Positions 54,182 to 63,552 of a stretch of DNA of 64,000 nt are shown here, one piece after another. Origin of the DNA: Lachnospiraceae bacterium (GTDB lineage: Bacteria; Bacillota; Clostridia; Lachnospirales; Lachnospiraceae); the NCBI GenBank assembly GCA_024403555.1, contig JAKSRP010000001.1, positions 62,001 through 126,000 on the forward strand, given 5' to 3'. The translations under genes and the position numbers were made by a program. The notes under the pieces are model-generated. The model worked only from the letters and a program-made list of their open reading frames with translations, was not told where the DNA came from and did no database searches. Numbering within the stretch: the stretch's first letter is position 1; every line of letters begins with the position of its first letter.

Positions 54182-57100
54182 ATGAAAACAATTATGTATC
54201 CGCTGAAAGGGTATCAGGAATATTTGAATATAGAAGAAGCACTGAATAAAGGAAGAACGCCCCTTGCGATCAGTGGATGCATAGACTCTCAAAAATGTCA
54301 TTTTATCCACAGCCTGGGAAAAGATTATAAGTGCAGAGTGATCATAACTTATCAGGAGATGAAAGCGAAGGAAATTGTCGAAGAGTATCGTTTTTATGAT
54401 AAGCAGGTGTATTATTTTCCGGCACGTGATCTTCTTTTCTATAGTGCGGATGTTCACGGGAATACGATTGAACAGGAACGCTTGAAAGTACTTCGTGAGC
54501 TGATGGAGAACAAGGAAACTACCGTTGTAGTGACCATCGATGGAATGCTTGATCTACTCATTCCTATGTATCAGTTTCGAAGTAATCGTCTCTATTTTCA
54601 GACAGGAGATGAGATTGACCTGGATCACGTAGCTGAAAAACTAGTTGATCTTGGCTATGAAAAAACAGCATTTGTAGAAGGCCCGGGCGAATTCTCAATT
54701 AGAGGCGGTATTTTAGATTTGTTTCCGGTGACGGAAGAGGTGCCGTATCGAATTGAATTATGGGATGTAGAAATTGATAATATTCGTATGTTTGATGTGG
54801 AATCACAGCGATCCATTGAAACAGTAGAAGATCTATATGTTTATCCTGCGACGGAAGTCATTATGTCCAAGGGCAGAATGGACGCAGGCTTAAAGAAGAT
54901 TTCCAAAGAACATAAGGCATATGCACAGGCCCTGAAAAAAGAAGGGAAGGCAGAATGCTTTGCACGCATCAACCGAGAAATAAACAGAGTGAAAGAAGAA
55001 CTGAATGAACTCGGCGGAGCCATTGGAATTGAGGCATTTCTGAACTATTTTTATGAAGAAACGGTATCACTGATGGATTATTTTCCAAAAGGGGATACCT
55101 TATATATCATTGATGAGCCAAATCGAGTAAAAGACCGGGCAGAAAGCTTTACCTTCGAGGTGGAAGAAAGTATGCGCTCTCGATTAGAAGGCGGATATAT
55201 CTTACCAGGCCAGGCAAAAAGAATCGATTCTTTTGCGCACATCATAGGAGAGGTGTGCAAAAAACCAGTTCTGTTTATGAGCATGCTTATGCAGAACTAC
55301 AAATTTGCACGTATGGAAGAATCCTTCTATCTGAATGTCAAGTCGATTCAGCCTTATAATAACAGCTTTGAACAGCTCATCAAAGATTTAAAAGTATATA
55401 AAAAACAAAAATATAAAATCCTGGTGGTGTCTCCTTCGAATTCTCGTGCAAAGCGATTTGCAGATGAAATCAGAGATGCAGGATTAGAGACTTTTTATTC
55501 AGATAAACCAGAACATGTTCTTCTCGATGGAGAAATCATGGTTACTGGTGGGAAATTAAAAAATGGATTTGAATATCCGGAGATTCGTTTTGTTGTGATC
55601 GCGGAAAGTGATATTTTCCAGCTGAAAAAGAATCGTAAAAAACGAAAGAAAAGTGAGAAAAAAGGGAAAACCATACATAGCTTTGGCGACCTGTCTGTCG
55701 GTGATTTTGTGGTTCACGAAAATCATGGAATCGGAATCTACAAAGGCATTGAAAAGATTGAACAGGATGGTGTCACCAAGGATTATGTAGACATTGAATA
55801 CAAGGGCGGCGATCATCTGTATGTTTTGGCAACCAGATTAGATGCCATCCAAAAATATGCAAGTGCAGGCTCGAAAAATCCAAAAATCAGCAGTCTCGGT
55901 GGCAAGGAATGGTCGAATGCTAAGAAAAAGGTTAAAACAAAAGTTGATGTCATTGCCAAGGATTTAGTAGAATTGTATGCCATTCGCCAGCAAGAGGAAG
56001 GATTTGCCTGCGAGGAAGATACCGTATGGCAGACGGAATTTGAAGAACTATTTCCGTATGAAGAAACGCTAGATCAGCTGACGGCTATTGAAGAGACGAA
56101 ACGTGATATGGAAAGCAAGAAAATCATGGATCGACTTATTTGCGGGGATGTTGGATTTGGCAAAACAGAAGTTGCAATCAGAGCAGCCTTTAAAGCGGTG
56201 ATGAATAATAAACAGGTCGTTTATCTTGTGCCAACGACCATTTTAGCGCAGCAGCATTATAATAGTTTCCGGGAACGAATGAAGGATTATCCGATTCAGG
56301 TTGAGATGATGTCACGTTTTCGAACTGCAGCGCAAAATAGAAAAACGTTAGAAGGACTGAAAAAGGGCAGTGTCGATATCGTAATTGGAACGCACCGCGT
56401 ACTGTCAAAGGATGTCGAATTCAAAAATTTAGGTCTTCTTATTATAGATGAAGAGCAAAGATTTGGTGTAACGCACAAAGAAAAAATCAAAAAGATGCGA
56501 AAAAATATCGATGTGCTTTCCTTATCAGCAACGCCGATTCCACGTACGCTTCATATGAGTCTGATTGGCATTCGCGATATGAGCATTTTAGAAGAACCAC
56601 CGGTAGACCGCCAGGCGATTCAGACCTATGTTCTTGAATACAATGAAGAAATGGTCAGAGAAGCGATTCTTCGAGAATTAAACAGAGGTGGACAGGTTTA
56701 TTATGTATACAATCGCGTCAATAATATAGAAGAAGTTGCAAGCAGAATCAGACGACTCGTGCCGGAAGCGGTGGTGGAATATGCCCACGGACAGATGAGT
56801 GAGCGAACCTTAGAGAATAAGATGTTTCAGTTTATGAATGGAGAAATCGATGTATTAGTTTCTACCACAATTATTGAAACAGGACTTGATATCTCTAACG
56901 TTAATACGATGATCATTCACGATGCCAATCGATTTGGTCTTTCCCAGCTTTATCAGTTACGCGGACGTGTTGGCCGTTCGAATCGTACGGCTTATGCTTT
57001 TTTGATGTATAAGCGCGATACAATGCTTCGGGAAACGGCGGAAAAAAGACTGCAGGCAATCAGAGAATTTACGGATCTCGGATCCGGATACAAAATTGCA

Positions 57101-57703
57101 ATGCGCGATTTGGAAATTCGTGGCGCAGGGAACTTACTCGGCAAAGCACAGTCCGGTCATATGGAGCTGGTAGGATATGATCTTTACTGTAAGATGTTAA
57201 ATGAAGCAGTATTACGCTTAAAGGGAGAACTTGGTCCGGAAGAAGAATTTGAAACAGCGGTGGATCTAACCATGAATGCCTTCATTCCAGCGAATTATGT
57301 GCGCAATGAATTTCAGAAATTAGATCTCTACAAGCGCATTTCTCAAATTGAGACACAGGATGATTTAGAGGAAATGGCGGATGAGCTGATGGACCGTTTC
57401 GGGGAGATGCCGAATGCGGTGGTCAATTTGTTAAATGTGGCCCTCATGCGCGCAAAAGCACATAAAGCATTTATTGTATCGATTAAGCAGATGGATTCAA
57501 ACTATATAATCAAGATGTATAAAAAAGTCAATGTAGACAATACAAAGGCATTACAGCTTCTCGATAAATATAAAAGAATTATGAAGGTAGATGTGAAGAA
57601 AGAAACTATTTTCCGTATCAATCTGGAAAAAATGAAGAAAAAGGAGCAGCTTCCATTTATTACACAGATGATCGAGGATATAAATGATTTGATAGTACGA
57701 TAG
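54182..57703 (+). CDS. mfd: Transcription-repair coupling factor
   Basis: Removes RNA polymerase stalled at lesions and recruits UvrA. The 1173 residues contain a UvrB-like N-terminal module ([15 protein letters not shown]), an RNA polymerase interaction domain ([18 protein letters not shown]), and a RecG-like translocase with P-loop [19 protein letters not shown] (about residue 655), [20 protein letters not shown], and RGRVGRS. Full length, all motifs intact. Confidence 0.98.
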   Translation: MKTIMYPLKGYQEYLNIEEALNKGRTPLAISGCIDSQKCHFIHSLGKDYKCRVIITYQEMKAKEIVEEYRFYDKQVYYFPARDLLFYSADVHGNTIEQERLKVLRELMENKETTVVVTIDGMLDLLIPMYQFRSNRLYFQTGDEIDLDHVAEKLVDLGYEKTAFVEGPGEFSIRGGILDLFPVTEEVPYRIELWDVEIDNIRMFDVESQRSIETVEDLYVYPATEVIMSKGRMDAGLKKISKEHKAYAQALKKEGKAECFARINREINRVKEELNELGGAIGIEAFLNYFYEETVSLMDYFPKGDTLYIIDEPNRVKDRAESFTFEVEESMRSRLEGGYILPGQAKRIDSFAHIIGEVCKKPVLFMSMLMQNYKFARMEESFYLNVKSIQPYNNSFEQLIKDLKVYKKQKYKILVVSPSNSRAKRFADEIRDAGLETFYSDKPEHVLLDGEIMVTGGKLKNGFEYPEIRFVVIAESDIFQLKKNRKKRKKSEKKGKTIHSFGDLSVGDFVVHENHGIGIYKGIEKIEQDGVTKDYVDIEYKGGDHLYVLATRLDAIQKYASAGSKNPKISSLGGKEWSNAKKKVKTKVDVIAKDLVELYAIRQQEEGFACEEDTVWQTEFEELFPYEETLDQLTAIEETKRDMESKKIMDRLICGDVGFGKTEVAIRAAFKAVMNNKQVVYLVPTTILAQQHYNSFRERMKDYPIQVEMMSRFRTAAQNRKTLEGLKKGSVDIVIGTHRVLSKDVEFKNLGLLIIDEEQRFGVTHKEKIKKMRKNIDVLSLSATPIPRTLHMSLIGIRDMSILEEPPVDRQAIQTYVLEYNEEMVREAILRELNRGGQVYYVYNRVNNIEEVASRIRRLVPEAVVEYAHGQMSERTLENKMFQFMNGEIDVLVSTTIIETGLDISNVNTMIIHDANRFGLSQLYQLRGRVGRSNRTAYAFLMYKRDTMLRETAEKRLQAIREFTDLGSGYKIAMRDLEIRGAGNLLGKAQSGHMELVGYDLYCKMLNEAVLRLKGELGPEEEFETAVDLTMNAFIPANYVRNEFQKLDLYKRISQIETQDDLEEMADELMDRFGEMPNAVVNLLNVALMRAKAHKAFIVSIKQMDSNYIIKMYKKVNVDNTKALQLLDKYKRIMKVDVKKETIFRINLEKMKKKEQLPFITQMIEDINDLIVR

Positions 57704-57749
57704 TTTTGTAGTATATTATTACTTGTAATAGAATATTGGAGGTCGAACT

Positions 57750-58772
57750 ATGAACAAGAAACTAGCAGCAATTATTGCAGCATTTCTTTTACTTGTCGCA
57801 GCCTGTTGTGCGGGTGTGTTTGTGATGCTTGATCAAACATTGCTTAAATATGATGGAGCCAAAGTATCGATTACAGAAGCAGAAGTATATGCACGTATTC
57901 AGGAATATACTTTAGAGAGCGAATATGGTTCCTACTTTGGAGAAAAGATGTGGCAGACGAATGTAGAAGACGGCGTGTCTTTAGAAGATGCTACAAAGAA
58001 AGAAGCAATTGAGACAATTGTGGCAATCAAAGTATTAGTATCCCATGCAGAAGAGCTTGGTATTTACTTAGATGAAACCGAAAAGAGTGCGATTGATAGT
58101 AATGCAGAAAGCTTTGCAGACAGTGATGTAGGTAAGAAGATTATGGAAATCTCTGGTGCAGACATTGGAACAATCAAAGCAATCTATGAAGATAATGCTC
58201 TTGCAGACAAGGTTAAGAATGAATTATATAAGAAAGCGGATACAAAGATTTCTGATAAAGAAGCAACTGTAAAATCCGTTTATAAATTAGTTTTTTCCAC
58301 AAAGAAGATTGATGCGAATGGCGAAGAAGTGGAACTTTCTGATCAGGAAAAAGAAAAGCAGAAAGCAAAAGCTACAAAAGCTTACAAACAGGCAAAAGCT
58401 GGCGCAGATTTCACATTCCTTGCAAAACAGTATGATGTATTAGATACATTAGAAGAAAATTATGGCACAGGAAGAGCTGTTTGTGGAAAAGAGTTTGAAG
58501 AAGCAGTAGACAAATTAAAACCAGGCGGAATTACAAAAGTACTTGAGACGCCACAGGGATATGTTGTTGCGATGCTTCGTACTGCAAATAATGAACAGTA
58601 CACAGACAGTATGAAAGAAACAATCTGGAAAGAAAGACAGCAGGCTGTTTATGAAGAACAGTATGCACAGTGGACAGCAGATAAGTCCTTTGATTACGAT
58701 AAGAATGTTTCTGATCGTCTCTGGAAGAAAGTAGTATTTAATTACGGAGAATTGACAAAAAAAGATAAATAA
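57750..58772 (+). CDS. Parvulin-type peptidyl-prolyl isomerase (PrsA/SurA-like), probable lipoprotein
   Basis: A 340-residue exported foldase. The signal sequence ends in LLLVAAC-C, so Cys19 could be lipidated. The middle (DLTEEEVYARI-like helices) resembles the SurA/PrsA N-terminal chaperone part. The C-terminal parvulin-like domain shows FLAKQYDVLDT, KEFEEAVDKLKPGGITKV and ETPQGYVVAMLRTAN. It likely helps fold secreted proteins outside the membrane. Good Shine-Dalgarno GGAGGT. Confidence 0.85.
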   Translation: MNKKLAAIIAAFLLLVAACCAGVFVMLDQTLLKYDGAKVSITEAEVYARIQEYTLESEYGSYFGEKMWQTNVEDGVSLEDATKKEAIETIVAIKVLVSHAEELGIYLDETEKSAIDSNAESFADSDVGKKIMEISGADIGTIKAIYEDNALADKVKNELYKKADTKISDKEATVKSVYKLVFSTKKIDANGEEVELSDQEKEKQKAKATKAYKQAKAGADFTFLAKQYDVLDTLEENYGTGRAVCGKEFEEAVDKLKPGGITKVLETPQGYVVAMLRTANNEQYTDSMKETIWKERQQAVYEEQYAQWTADKSFDYDKNVSDRLWKKVVFNYGELTKKDK

Positions 58773-58785
58773 GAATACAAAAATA

Positions 58786-58820
58786 TAAAACCCCGAAATT
58801 CCAAGTTTCGGGGTTTTCTT
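58786..58820. terminator. Bidirectional terminator after the PrsA-like gene
   Basis: AAAACCCCGAAA pairs with TTTCGGGGTTTT around TTCCAAG; T-rich tails on both strands between convergent genes. Confidence 0.9.
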
Positions 58821-58855
58821 TTATGTTAATAAGAAACGTCGTTTCGACATCCTGT

Positions 58856-59791
58856 TTATTTTCGTAGATACATATAAATGCACATGTAAATACAAATGAT
58901 AAGAAAAAGGTATAATGTCGGCGTACCAATTTTTCCTTTTGTTCCTGTTTCACTGCTTTCCTTTTTGGAAGAGAAGAAAATATTTTTAAATTCTCCTGTT
59001 CGTTTGTTGAGCTTTGCAATTAAGAGTAAAACAAGGAAAGCAAGCAACAATCCGATTACAGCAAAAGGACCTAAGCCAATAACGATTTCTTTTACGCTTT
59101 CCGGACTTAATGTCTGAGCCTGTTCACTAAGCTGCTCGGCAGCATCTTTTGCAAGGTTTCCGTGATTTAACGAAAAGGCCATAACGACCGAAGTAGTATT
59201 AAAGGTAAAATGTACAAGCATGGAAGCAAGCAGACTTCCGGTTGCTTCTACCATAAGCGCCATGCAGATTCCTAAGAAAAATGCATAAAAAAACTGATTA
59301 AAATTCATATGCATCAGACCAAAGCAAAGGGCTGAAAGCAGAATTGCTTTGATTTTTGGATCGCTTTTGATTCCTTGATAATACACTCCGCGGAAAACAA
59401 ATTCCTCCATAAAGGCAGGAGCAAGTGCCATCGAAAGAACGCTGAGAAACAATCCTTTGCTGGCCAAAGATTGATTTACAAAGGCAGTTACGTAGGATTT
59501 TACAAACAACTGGCTGACCGCATTGATGACTGAAGTGAAGGGTAAGACCAGATAAGTATATAAAATCACGAAAGGGATAGACACAATATGAAATGGCTTG
59601 ATTGCAAGTGCTCGGATCGGATTTTGTTTTGTTAGGATGAAATAAAATCCTGCCAGTACCAAAGGATAAAACTGAAGTACGACTTTGGCGGCTTCCACCG
59701 ATAGAATCATAGTCCCTTTGAAACCGATGAGTAAATAGCAAATCACATAGATCAATAAAAAGAGATTTGCATTTTTTACGCTTTGTTTCAT
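58856..59791 (-). CDS. CPBP family intramembrane metalloprotease
   Basis: A 311-residue membrane protein with about eight hydrophobic segments. The CPBP (Abi) motifs are visible: EEFVFRGVYYQG (motif 1, Glu-Glu-x3-Arg), LMHMNFNQFFYAF (motif 2 His) and HFTFNTTSVV (motif 3 His). Members cleave membrane substrates or have roles in bacteriocin immunity; the role here is unknown. It is the last gene of a four-gene minus operon. Confidence 0.88.
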   Translation of the reverse strand: MKQSVKNANLFLLIYVICYLLIGFKGTMILSVEAAKVVLQFYPLVLAGFYFILTKQNPIRALAIKPFHIVSIPFVILYTYLVLPFTSVINAVSQLFVKSYVTAFVNQSLASKGLFLSVLSMALAPAFMEEFVFRGVYYQGIKSDPKIKAILLSALCFGLMHMNFNQFFYAFFLGICMALMVEATGSLLASMLVHFTFNTTSVVMAFSLNHGNLAKDAAEQLSEQAQTLSPESVKEIVIGLGPFAVIGLLLAFLVLLLIAKLNKRTGEFKNIFFSSKKESSETGTKGKIGTPTLYLFLIICIYMCIYMYLRK

Positions 59792-59803
59792 AAAATCACT
59801 TCC

Positions 59804-60388
59804 TTATTGTTTTCGAAGAAGGAGATTCAACCACTCTCTCTTTATTCCATCGGTACGTGTTTCGGTGGTTTCCCACAAAGAAAGAATCGAAAATTCCGGG
59901 AACAGCTTGATAAGAGAAACTAACTCGTCTTCTGAATATTCACAGAAAAATCTCTGATCACGAATCTCTGTGGAAGTGCCCTTGTGGAAAGAGGCGAAGA
60001 AAATACCTTCATTATTTAATGCGGAAGATACTTTTTTCAAAATGGTTGGAAGAAGGGATTTCTCGATGTGTACCAAAGAGGCTAATGCCCAGATGCCATC
60101 GAAGACTTCTTCGAAATCGAGTTCTTCATAATACATATTTAATACTTCTAAGTCGGTATGAATTTCAGCAAGTGCGCACATCTCGGAAGAACCATCAAGT
60201 GCAGTTACATCGTAGCCTGCATCTAAAAAGGTCAGGCAGTCTCGGCCAGATCCGCAGCCTAAATCAAGGACGGCAGATCCTTCTTCTAAATGTTCCATAA
60301 ATGGTTCGATCAGATGTGATACATCTAAATTTACTGAGTTTTCAAAATATTGGGTTGCGTATTGATTATAATACTCTTGCGAGTCCAA
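59804..60388 (-). CDS. Small SAM-dependent methyltransferase
   Basis: A 194-residue class I methyltransferase: motif I VLDLGCGSGRDCLTFLDAG (residues about 40-58), an acidic DVTALDGS motif II and a DGIWALASLVHI motif IV. It resembles small TehB/UbiE-like enzymes acting on small molecules. No substrate can be assigned. It lies 12 bases from the CPBP gene and 20 from cvfB. Confidence 0.85.
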   Translation of the reverse strand: MDSQEYYNQYATQYFENSVNLDVSHLIEPFMEHLEEGSAVLDLGCGSGRDCLTFLDAGYDVTALDGSSEMCALAEIHTDLEVLNMYYEELDFEEVFDGIWALASLVHIEKSLLPTILKKVSSALNNEGIFFASFHKGTSTEIRDQRFFCEYSEDELVSLIKLFPEFSILSLWETTETRTDGIKREWLNLLLRKQ

Positions 60389-60408
60389 AATGGAACTCCT
60401 CCTTTCAA

Positions 60409-61245
60409 TTAAATCCTTCTGATAGATGTTTGTGTGATTTCAATTTTACCCTGTTTTAAGAGTCGTCCAACTGCACGTTTGAATGCATTTTTACTAATAC
60501 CTAATTCGCGCTTGATGACTGCAGGAGCTGCTTTGTCTGTAAATGGAAGGACGCCATCATAGCTGTCGATCGTGTCCATTACGAGAATGCAGTCTGCATC
60601 CATCTGAATGTATGCCTTTTCACGAAGGCTTAAATCTAATTTTCCATCTGGTCGAACACGTGCAACACGAGCGTTGATTTCATCGCCTGCATAAAATTTC
60701 TTGTGCACTTCCTTCATAGGAATCATGCCATTATATTTGTTGTCAACAGCGACAAATACACCGAGTTCTTCGTTAATACTTGTTATGGTGCCTTTTACGT
60801 GATCATCTACTTTGTAAGGACTATCAGTAGATAAGAGATCATATACTCTCATGGATGCACAGAGACGTTCGCTCTTATCGATATAAAGAGTACAAAGATA
60901 TTCTTTTCCCTCACGTACCGTCATAGTCTGTTCTTTAAAAGGAAGAAATAAATCCTTTTCAAGGCCCCAGTCCATAAATGCTCCGATGGAGGATAAGGAC
61001 AGGCAACGAAGCTTAGCAACTTCGCCGAGTACTAATTTTGGTGTAGTAGTAGTTGCGATTGGTCGATCTTCAGAATCTTTATATACAAAAACTTCGATGG
61101 CATCGGCCATTCTCATCTGATCTGGCACCATCTTTTTTGGAAGAAGAATACTTCCATCTTTTTTCCCTGGCGCATCATTTAAATAAATTCCATGGTCTGT
61201 GCCTTTTACCATATACAAAGTCTGTACTTTTCCTAATTCAATCAT
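60409..61245 (-). CDS. cvfB: S1-domain RNA-binding protein CvfB
   Basis: A 278-residue protein of the CvfB/YitL family: S1-like beta barrels (GTDHGIYLNDA, SSIGAFMDWGLEKDLFLPFKE, NEELGVFVAVDNKYNGMIP) and a C-terminal winged helix (LGISKNAFKRAVGRLLKQGK). Known in staphylococci as an RNA-binding virulence regulator; in other Firmicutes the targets are unknown. Confidence 0.92.
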   Translation of the reverse strand: MIELGKVQTLYMVKGTDHGIYLNDAPGKKDGSILLPKKMVPDQMRMADAIEVFVYKDSEDRPIATTTTPKLVLGEVAKLRCLSLSSIGAFMDWGLEKDLFLPFKEQTMTVREGKEYLCTLYIDKSERLCASMRVYDLLSTDSPYKVDDHVKGTITSINEELGVFVAVDNKYNGMIPMKEVHKKFYAGDEINARVARVRPDGKLDLSLREKAYIQMDADCILVMDTIDSYDGVLPFTDKAAPAVIKRELGISKNAFKRAVGRLLKQGKIEITQTSIRRI

Positions 61246-61266
61246 AATTTTCTCCTGTTCTTCCGT

Positions 61267-61971
61267 CTAGCTAAAGGAAATGATGGCATATGGATCTCCA
61301 TCTTCCCTGCAAAGCTGTATAGTATAAGTGTTTTCGTCTGCAGTGATTCGTGGATAAATGACATCACCCGCAACTGCAGCCTGTTTGTAGTAAACACGAA
61401 GACTGTGAATATCAAAGTCTTCTGGCAGATATTCTTCGGCTAAGGATACATACTGTGCATTATTCATGTGCTGATAAGTGTCGATATAACTTCTGATTAC
61501 AGCAAATGGTTCTGCCTGTGTGAAAGTCTTTGGCGCACGAATCTTACGTGGATAATAAGTCATATCCAGCTTTGGTTCTGTGCCATAAAGATCAACTTCC
61601 TTGCCGTCGTAACGCAGAGGTTTGCCTTCCTTAGTATCCATATGAACCCAGATTGAGTTGGCACGGACGATTTCATGATTGTTCGAATCAATGATATGGA
61701 AATTACGGAAGCCGTAAACACCTTTCCAATCATAAGGCCAGGTTTCGATTGTAATCTCTTCGCCGAATACAGGGAAGCGGTCTACTTCAATCTGCCAGCC
61801 GGACATAAGCCATGCGCGATGATTCTTTGCCAGATAATCAAATCCAACTCCAAGAGAGTTAGAATGAAAAGAGGAGCAATCTTGAAAATAGTTGATAAGC
61901 TGTGCAATTCCTGCGTGCTGATTTGAAGAAACTTCACTAAATCGCACACAATGATTCATACGATATTTCAT
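61267..61971 (-). CDS. Acyl-ACP thioesterase
   Basis: Releases fatty acids from acyl carrier protein. The 234 residues form two hot-dog repeats with the plant-like FatA/FatB pattern: WLMSGWQIEVDRFPVFGEEI, ETWPYDWKGVYGFRNF and the active-site segment IDTYQHMNNAQYVSLAEEYL. The usual Asn of D-x-N-x-H is Tyr here, while Asp, His and the downstream Glu are kept. It is the first gene of the minus operon and has its own promoter. Confidence 0.9.
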   Translation of the reverse strand: MKYRMNHCVRFSEVSSNQHAGIAQLINYFQDCSSFHSNSLGVGFDYLAKNHRAWLMSGWQIEVDRFPVFGEEITIETWPYDWKGVYGFRNFHIIDSNNHEIVRANSIWVHMDTKEGKPLRYDGKEVDLYGTEPKLDMTYYPRKIRAPKTFTQAEPFAVIRSYIDTYQHMNNAQYVSLAEEYLPEDFDIHSLRVYYKQAAVAGDVIYPRITADENTYTIQLCREDGDPYAIISFS

Positions 61972-62013
61972 CTAAATATAATACCTCCATAGCGTTTAGA
62001 CTGTCTGACTAGC

Positions 62014-62042
62014 ATTATAACCTATGTGAATGGAAAATGCAA
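62014..62042 (-). promoter_or_regulatory. Predicted promoter of the thioesterase-cvfB operon
   Basis: On the minus strand: TTGCAT (62042-62037), a 17-base spacer and TATAAT (62019-62014). Confidence 0.75.
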
Positions 62043-62081
62043 AAAAATTGCGTAAAATAAAGGGTTTTCGCTATTTTTTCC

Positions 62082-62110
62082 TTGACATTTATAGACAAAA
62101 GATTTATAAA
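62082..62110 (+). promoter_or_regulatory. Predicted sigma-A promoter of hup
   Basis: TTGACA (62082-62087), a 17-base spacer and TATAAA (62105-62110). Confidence 0.8.
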
Positions 62111-62185
62111 GGATAGTACAAGTCAAAAATTTGAGTGAAAAAAGAAGTTTACTATTCTTAGAATTTTAGGAGGAAAATATTCGTT

Positions 62186-62461
62186 ATGAATAAAACAGAA
62201 TTAGTAGCAGCAATCGCTGAAAGAACACAGATTTCTAAAAAAGATGCAGAAAAAGCAGTGAAAGCTTTTACAGAAGTAATCGCAGAAGAATTAACAAAAG
62301 GTGAAAAAATCCAGTTAGTTGGTTTTGGTACATTTGAAGTTTCCGATCGTGCTGCAAGAGAAGGCAGAAACCCAAGAACAGGTGAAACAATGACAATCGC
62401 AGCATCCAAAACACCTAAGTTCAAAGCTGGTAAAGCATTAAAAGACGCTGTAAATAAATAA
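62186..62461 (+). CDS. hup: HU family DNA-binding protein
   Basis: A 91-residue nucleoid protein that bends DNA as a dimer. [38 protein letters not shown] and [20 protein letters not shown] are the classical HU segments, including the Pro of the DNA-intercalating arm (RNPRTG). Strong AGGAGG site. Confidence 0.98.
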   Translation: MNKTELVAAIAERTQISKKDAEKAVKAFTEVIAEELTKGEKIQLVGFGTFEVSDRAAREGRNPRTGETMTIAASKTPKFKAGKALKDAVNK

Positions 62462-62479
62462 ATTCATTTTGACGTATAA

Positions 62480-62505
62480 CGGGCTGTCTTTTGACAGCCC
62501 ATTTT
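62480..62505 (+). terminator. Terminator after hup
   Basis: GGGCTGTC-TTTT-GACAGCCC followed by ATTTT. The T tail is the start of repeat copy C. Confidence 0.8.
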
Positions 62506-62642
62506 AAATATACGAAGAAATTGCTTTGCAATTTTTTGTATATTTAAAATGCACTCCGTGGGATGTGCACTCGCGCGTAAGGTAGATGTCGCTTCGCGAC
62601 CGCGCTCGGCACGGGAGTTTCGCGAGCGAAACTCTTTTTTTA
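62500..62642 (+). repeat. Composite hairpin repeat, copy C
   Basis: A long imperfect palindrome with arms of about 24 bases (ATTTTAAATATAC / GTATATTTAAAAT, loop GAAATTGC-TTT-GCAATTT) is followed by GTGCACTCGCGCGTAAGG, hairpin GTCGC-TTC-GCGAC, CGCGCTCGGCAC, and the end palindrome GAGTTTCGC-GA-GCGAAACTC with seven T. The core is nearly identical to copy B at 35848. Confidence 0.85.
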
Positions 62643-62661
62643 ATATAGAGGAAATATATAT

Positions 62662-62901
62662 ATGCGATTAGATAAATATTTAAAAGTATCTCGTCTTATT
62701 AAAAGACGAAGTGTTGCGAATGAAGCCTGTGATGGTGGACGTGTCATGGTGAATGGCAAAGTAGCAAAAGCAAGTACAAAAGTAAAAGTTGGTGATGTGA
62801 TTGAAATTGCATTCGGCAACAAAGTAGTAAAAGCAGAAATATTAAAGATTTTAGATACAACAAAAAAAGAAGAAGCAAAAGATATGTACCGATATCTTTA
62901 A
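62662..62901 (+). CDS. rqcP: S4-domain ribosome quality-control protein RqcP
   Basis: A 79-residue S4 protein (MRLDKYLKVSRLIKRRSVAN, GGRVMVNGKVAKASTKVKVG). Its place between hup and divIC is that of yabO/rqcP in Bacillus, which helps RqcH add alanine tails to stalled nascent chains on 50S subunits. The sporulation genes yabP and yabQ that usually follow are absent. Confidence 0.92.
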   Translation: MRLDKYLKVSRLIKRRSVANEACDGGRVMVNGKVAKASTKVKVGDVIEIAFGNKVVKAEILKILDTTKKEEAKDMYRYL

Positions 62902-62986
62902 GTCTTGGCGATTTGGTTGAAAAGTATTTCGAAAAAAGTTACAATGAAGATATAGATGGGGTAAGATAAAAGAGGAGGAGAGATTC

Positions 62987-63325
62987 ATGAGCGATCGTAA
63001 GCGCCAGAAAGCGGATTATTCAAAATATGATAAATATCGTATCAATAGTGATGCTGCAAAGGATAAGAAAAACAGCGTGACACGAATCTTATTTGCAATC
63101 ATTATCCTTGTTCTTGTCCTGGCAATTGGTTCGCAGGTTTATAAAGCGCACCAGCTCAAAAAAGAGAATGCTCAGATTGAAAGCCAGTTAAAAGAGGCAA
63201 AAGAAGAGAATGAAGCATTACAGCAGGAAAAGAAAGATTTGACTACTCGTGAATATATTGAAAAGATCGCCAGAGAAAAATTGGGTCTTTTTTATAAAGA
63301 TGAAATTGTCTTGGAAGAAGAATAA
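62987..63325 (+). CDS. divIC: DivIC/FtsB-like septum formation initiator
   Basis: A 112-residue bitopic protein: basic cytoplasmic start, one helix (ILFAIIILVLVLAIGSQV), then a coiled coil (KKENAQIESQLKEAKEENEA) and the DivIC tail REYIEKIAREKLGLFYKDEI. It acts in the divisome with FtsL and DivIB/FtsQ. Strong GGAGGAGAG site. Confidence 0.95.
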   Translation: MSDRKRQKADYSKYDKYRINSDAAKDKKNSVTRILFAIIILVLVLAIGSQVYKAHQLKKENAQIESQLKEAKEENEALQQEKKDLTTREYIEKIAREKLGLFYKDEIVLEEE

Positions 63326-63334
63326 AAATTATAG

Positions 63335-63363
63335 TTGACATCAAGAATTTGCAGTGGTATAAT
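63335..63363 (+). promoter_or_regulatory. Predicted promoter of tRNA-Met
   Basis: TTGACA (63335-63340), a 17-base spacer and TATAAT (63358-63363) with an upstream TGG. Confidence 0.85.
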
Positions 63364-63379
63364 CTTGATTGTTGAGTAC

Positions 63380-63453
63380 GGCGAAGTAGCTCAGTTGGCT
63401 AGAGCACACGGTTCATACCCGTGGTGTCAGCAGTTCGAATCTGCTCTTCGCTA
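63380..63453 (+). tRNA. tRNA-Met (CAT), probably the elongator
   Basis: A full cloverleaf: acceptor GGCGAAG/CTTCGCT with a G1-U72 pair, D arm GCTC/GAGC, anticodon stem CACGG/CCGTG with loop TTCATAC, and T arm AGCAG-TTCGAAT-CTGCT. The anticodon is CAT. The G-U end and the ACGGTTCATACCCGTG arm match the elongator tRNA-Met of Bacillus rather than the initiator. The lysidine-modified tRNA-Ile2 also has CAT and cannot be fully excluded, the more so with tilS next door. CCA is not encoded. Confidence 0.95.
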
Positions 63454-63458
63454 CTTAC

Positions 63459-63490
63459 AGGCGATATAGAGAAATCTATATCGCTTTTTT
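63459..63490 (+). terminator. Terminator after tRNA-Met
   Basis: GCGATATAG-AGAAAT-CTATATCGC followed by seven T. Confidence 0.93.
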
Positions 63491-63552
63491 TCGATTTATA
63501 GAAATATTTTTCGAAACTTCTGATCAATCAAAACCCTTCGGGAGAATGCAGG

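Noticed and set aside
58856..59791. Bacteriocin immunity protein
   Set aside because: CPBP proteins can give immunity, but no bacteriocin gene is near and the operon is of housekeeping type.
63380..63453. Initiator tRNA-fMet
   Set aside because: The initiator lacks a Watson-Crick 1-72 pair and has three G-C pairs in the anticodon stem; this tRNA has a G-U end and an elongator-like anticodon arm.
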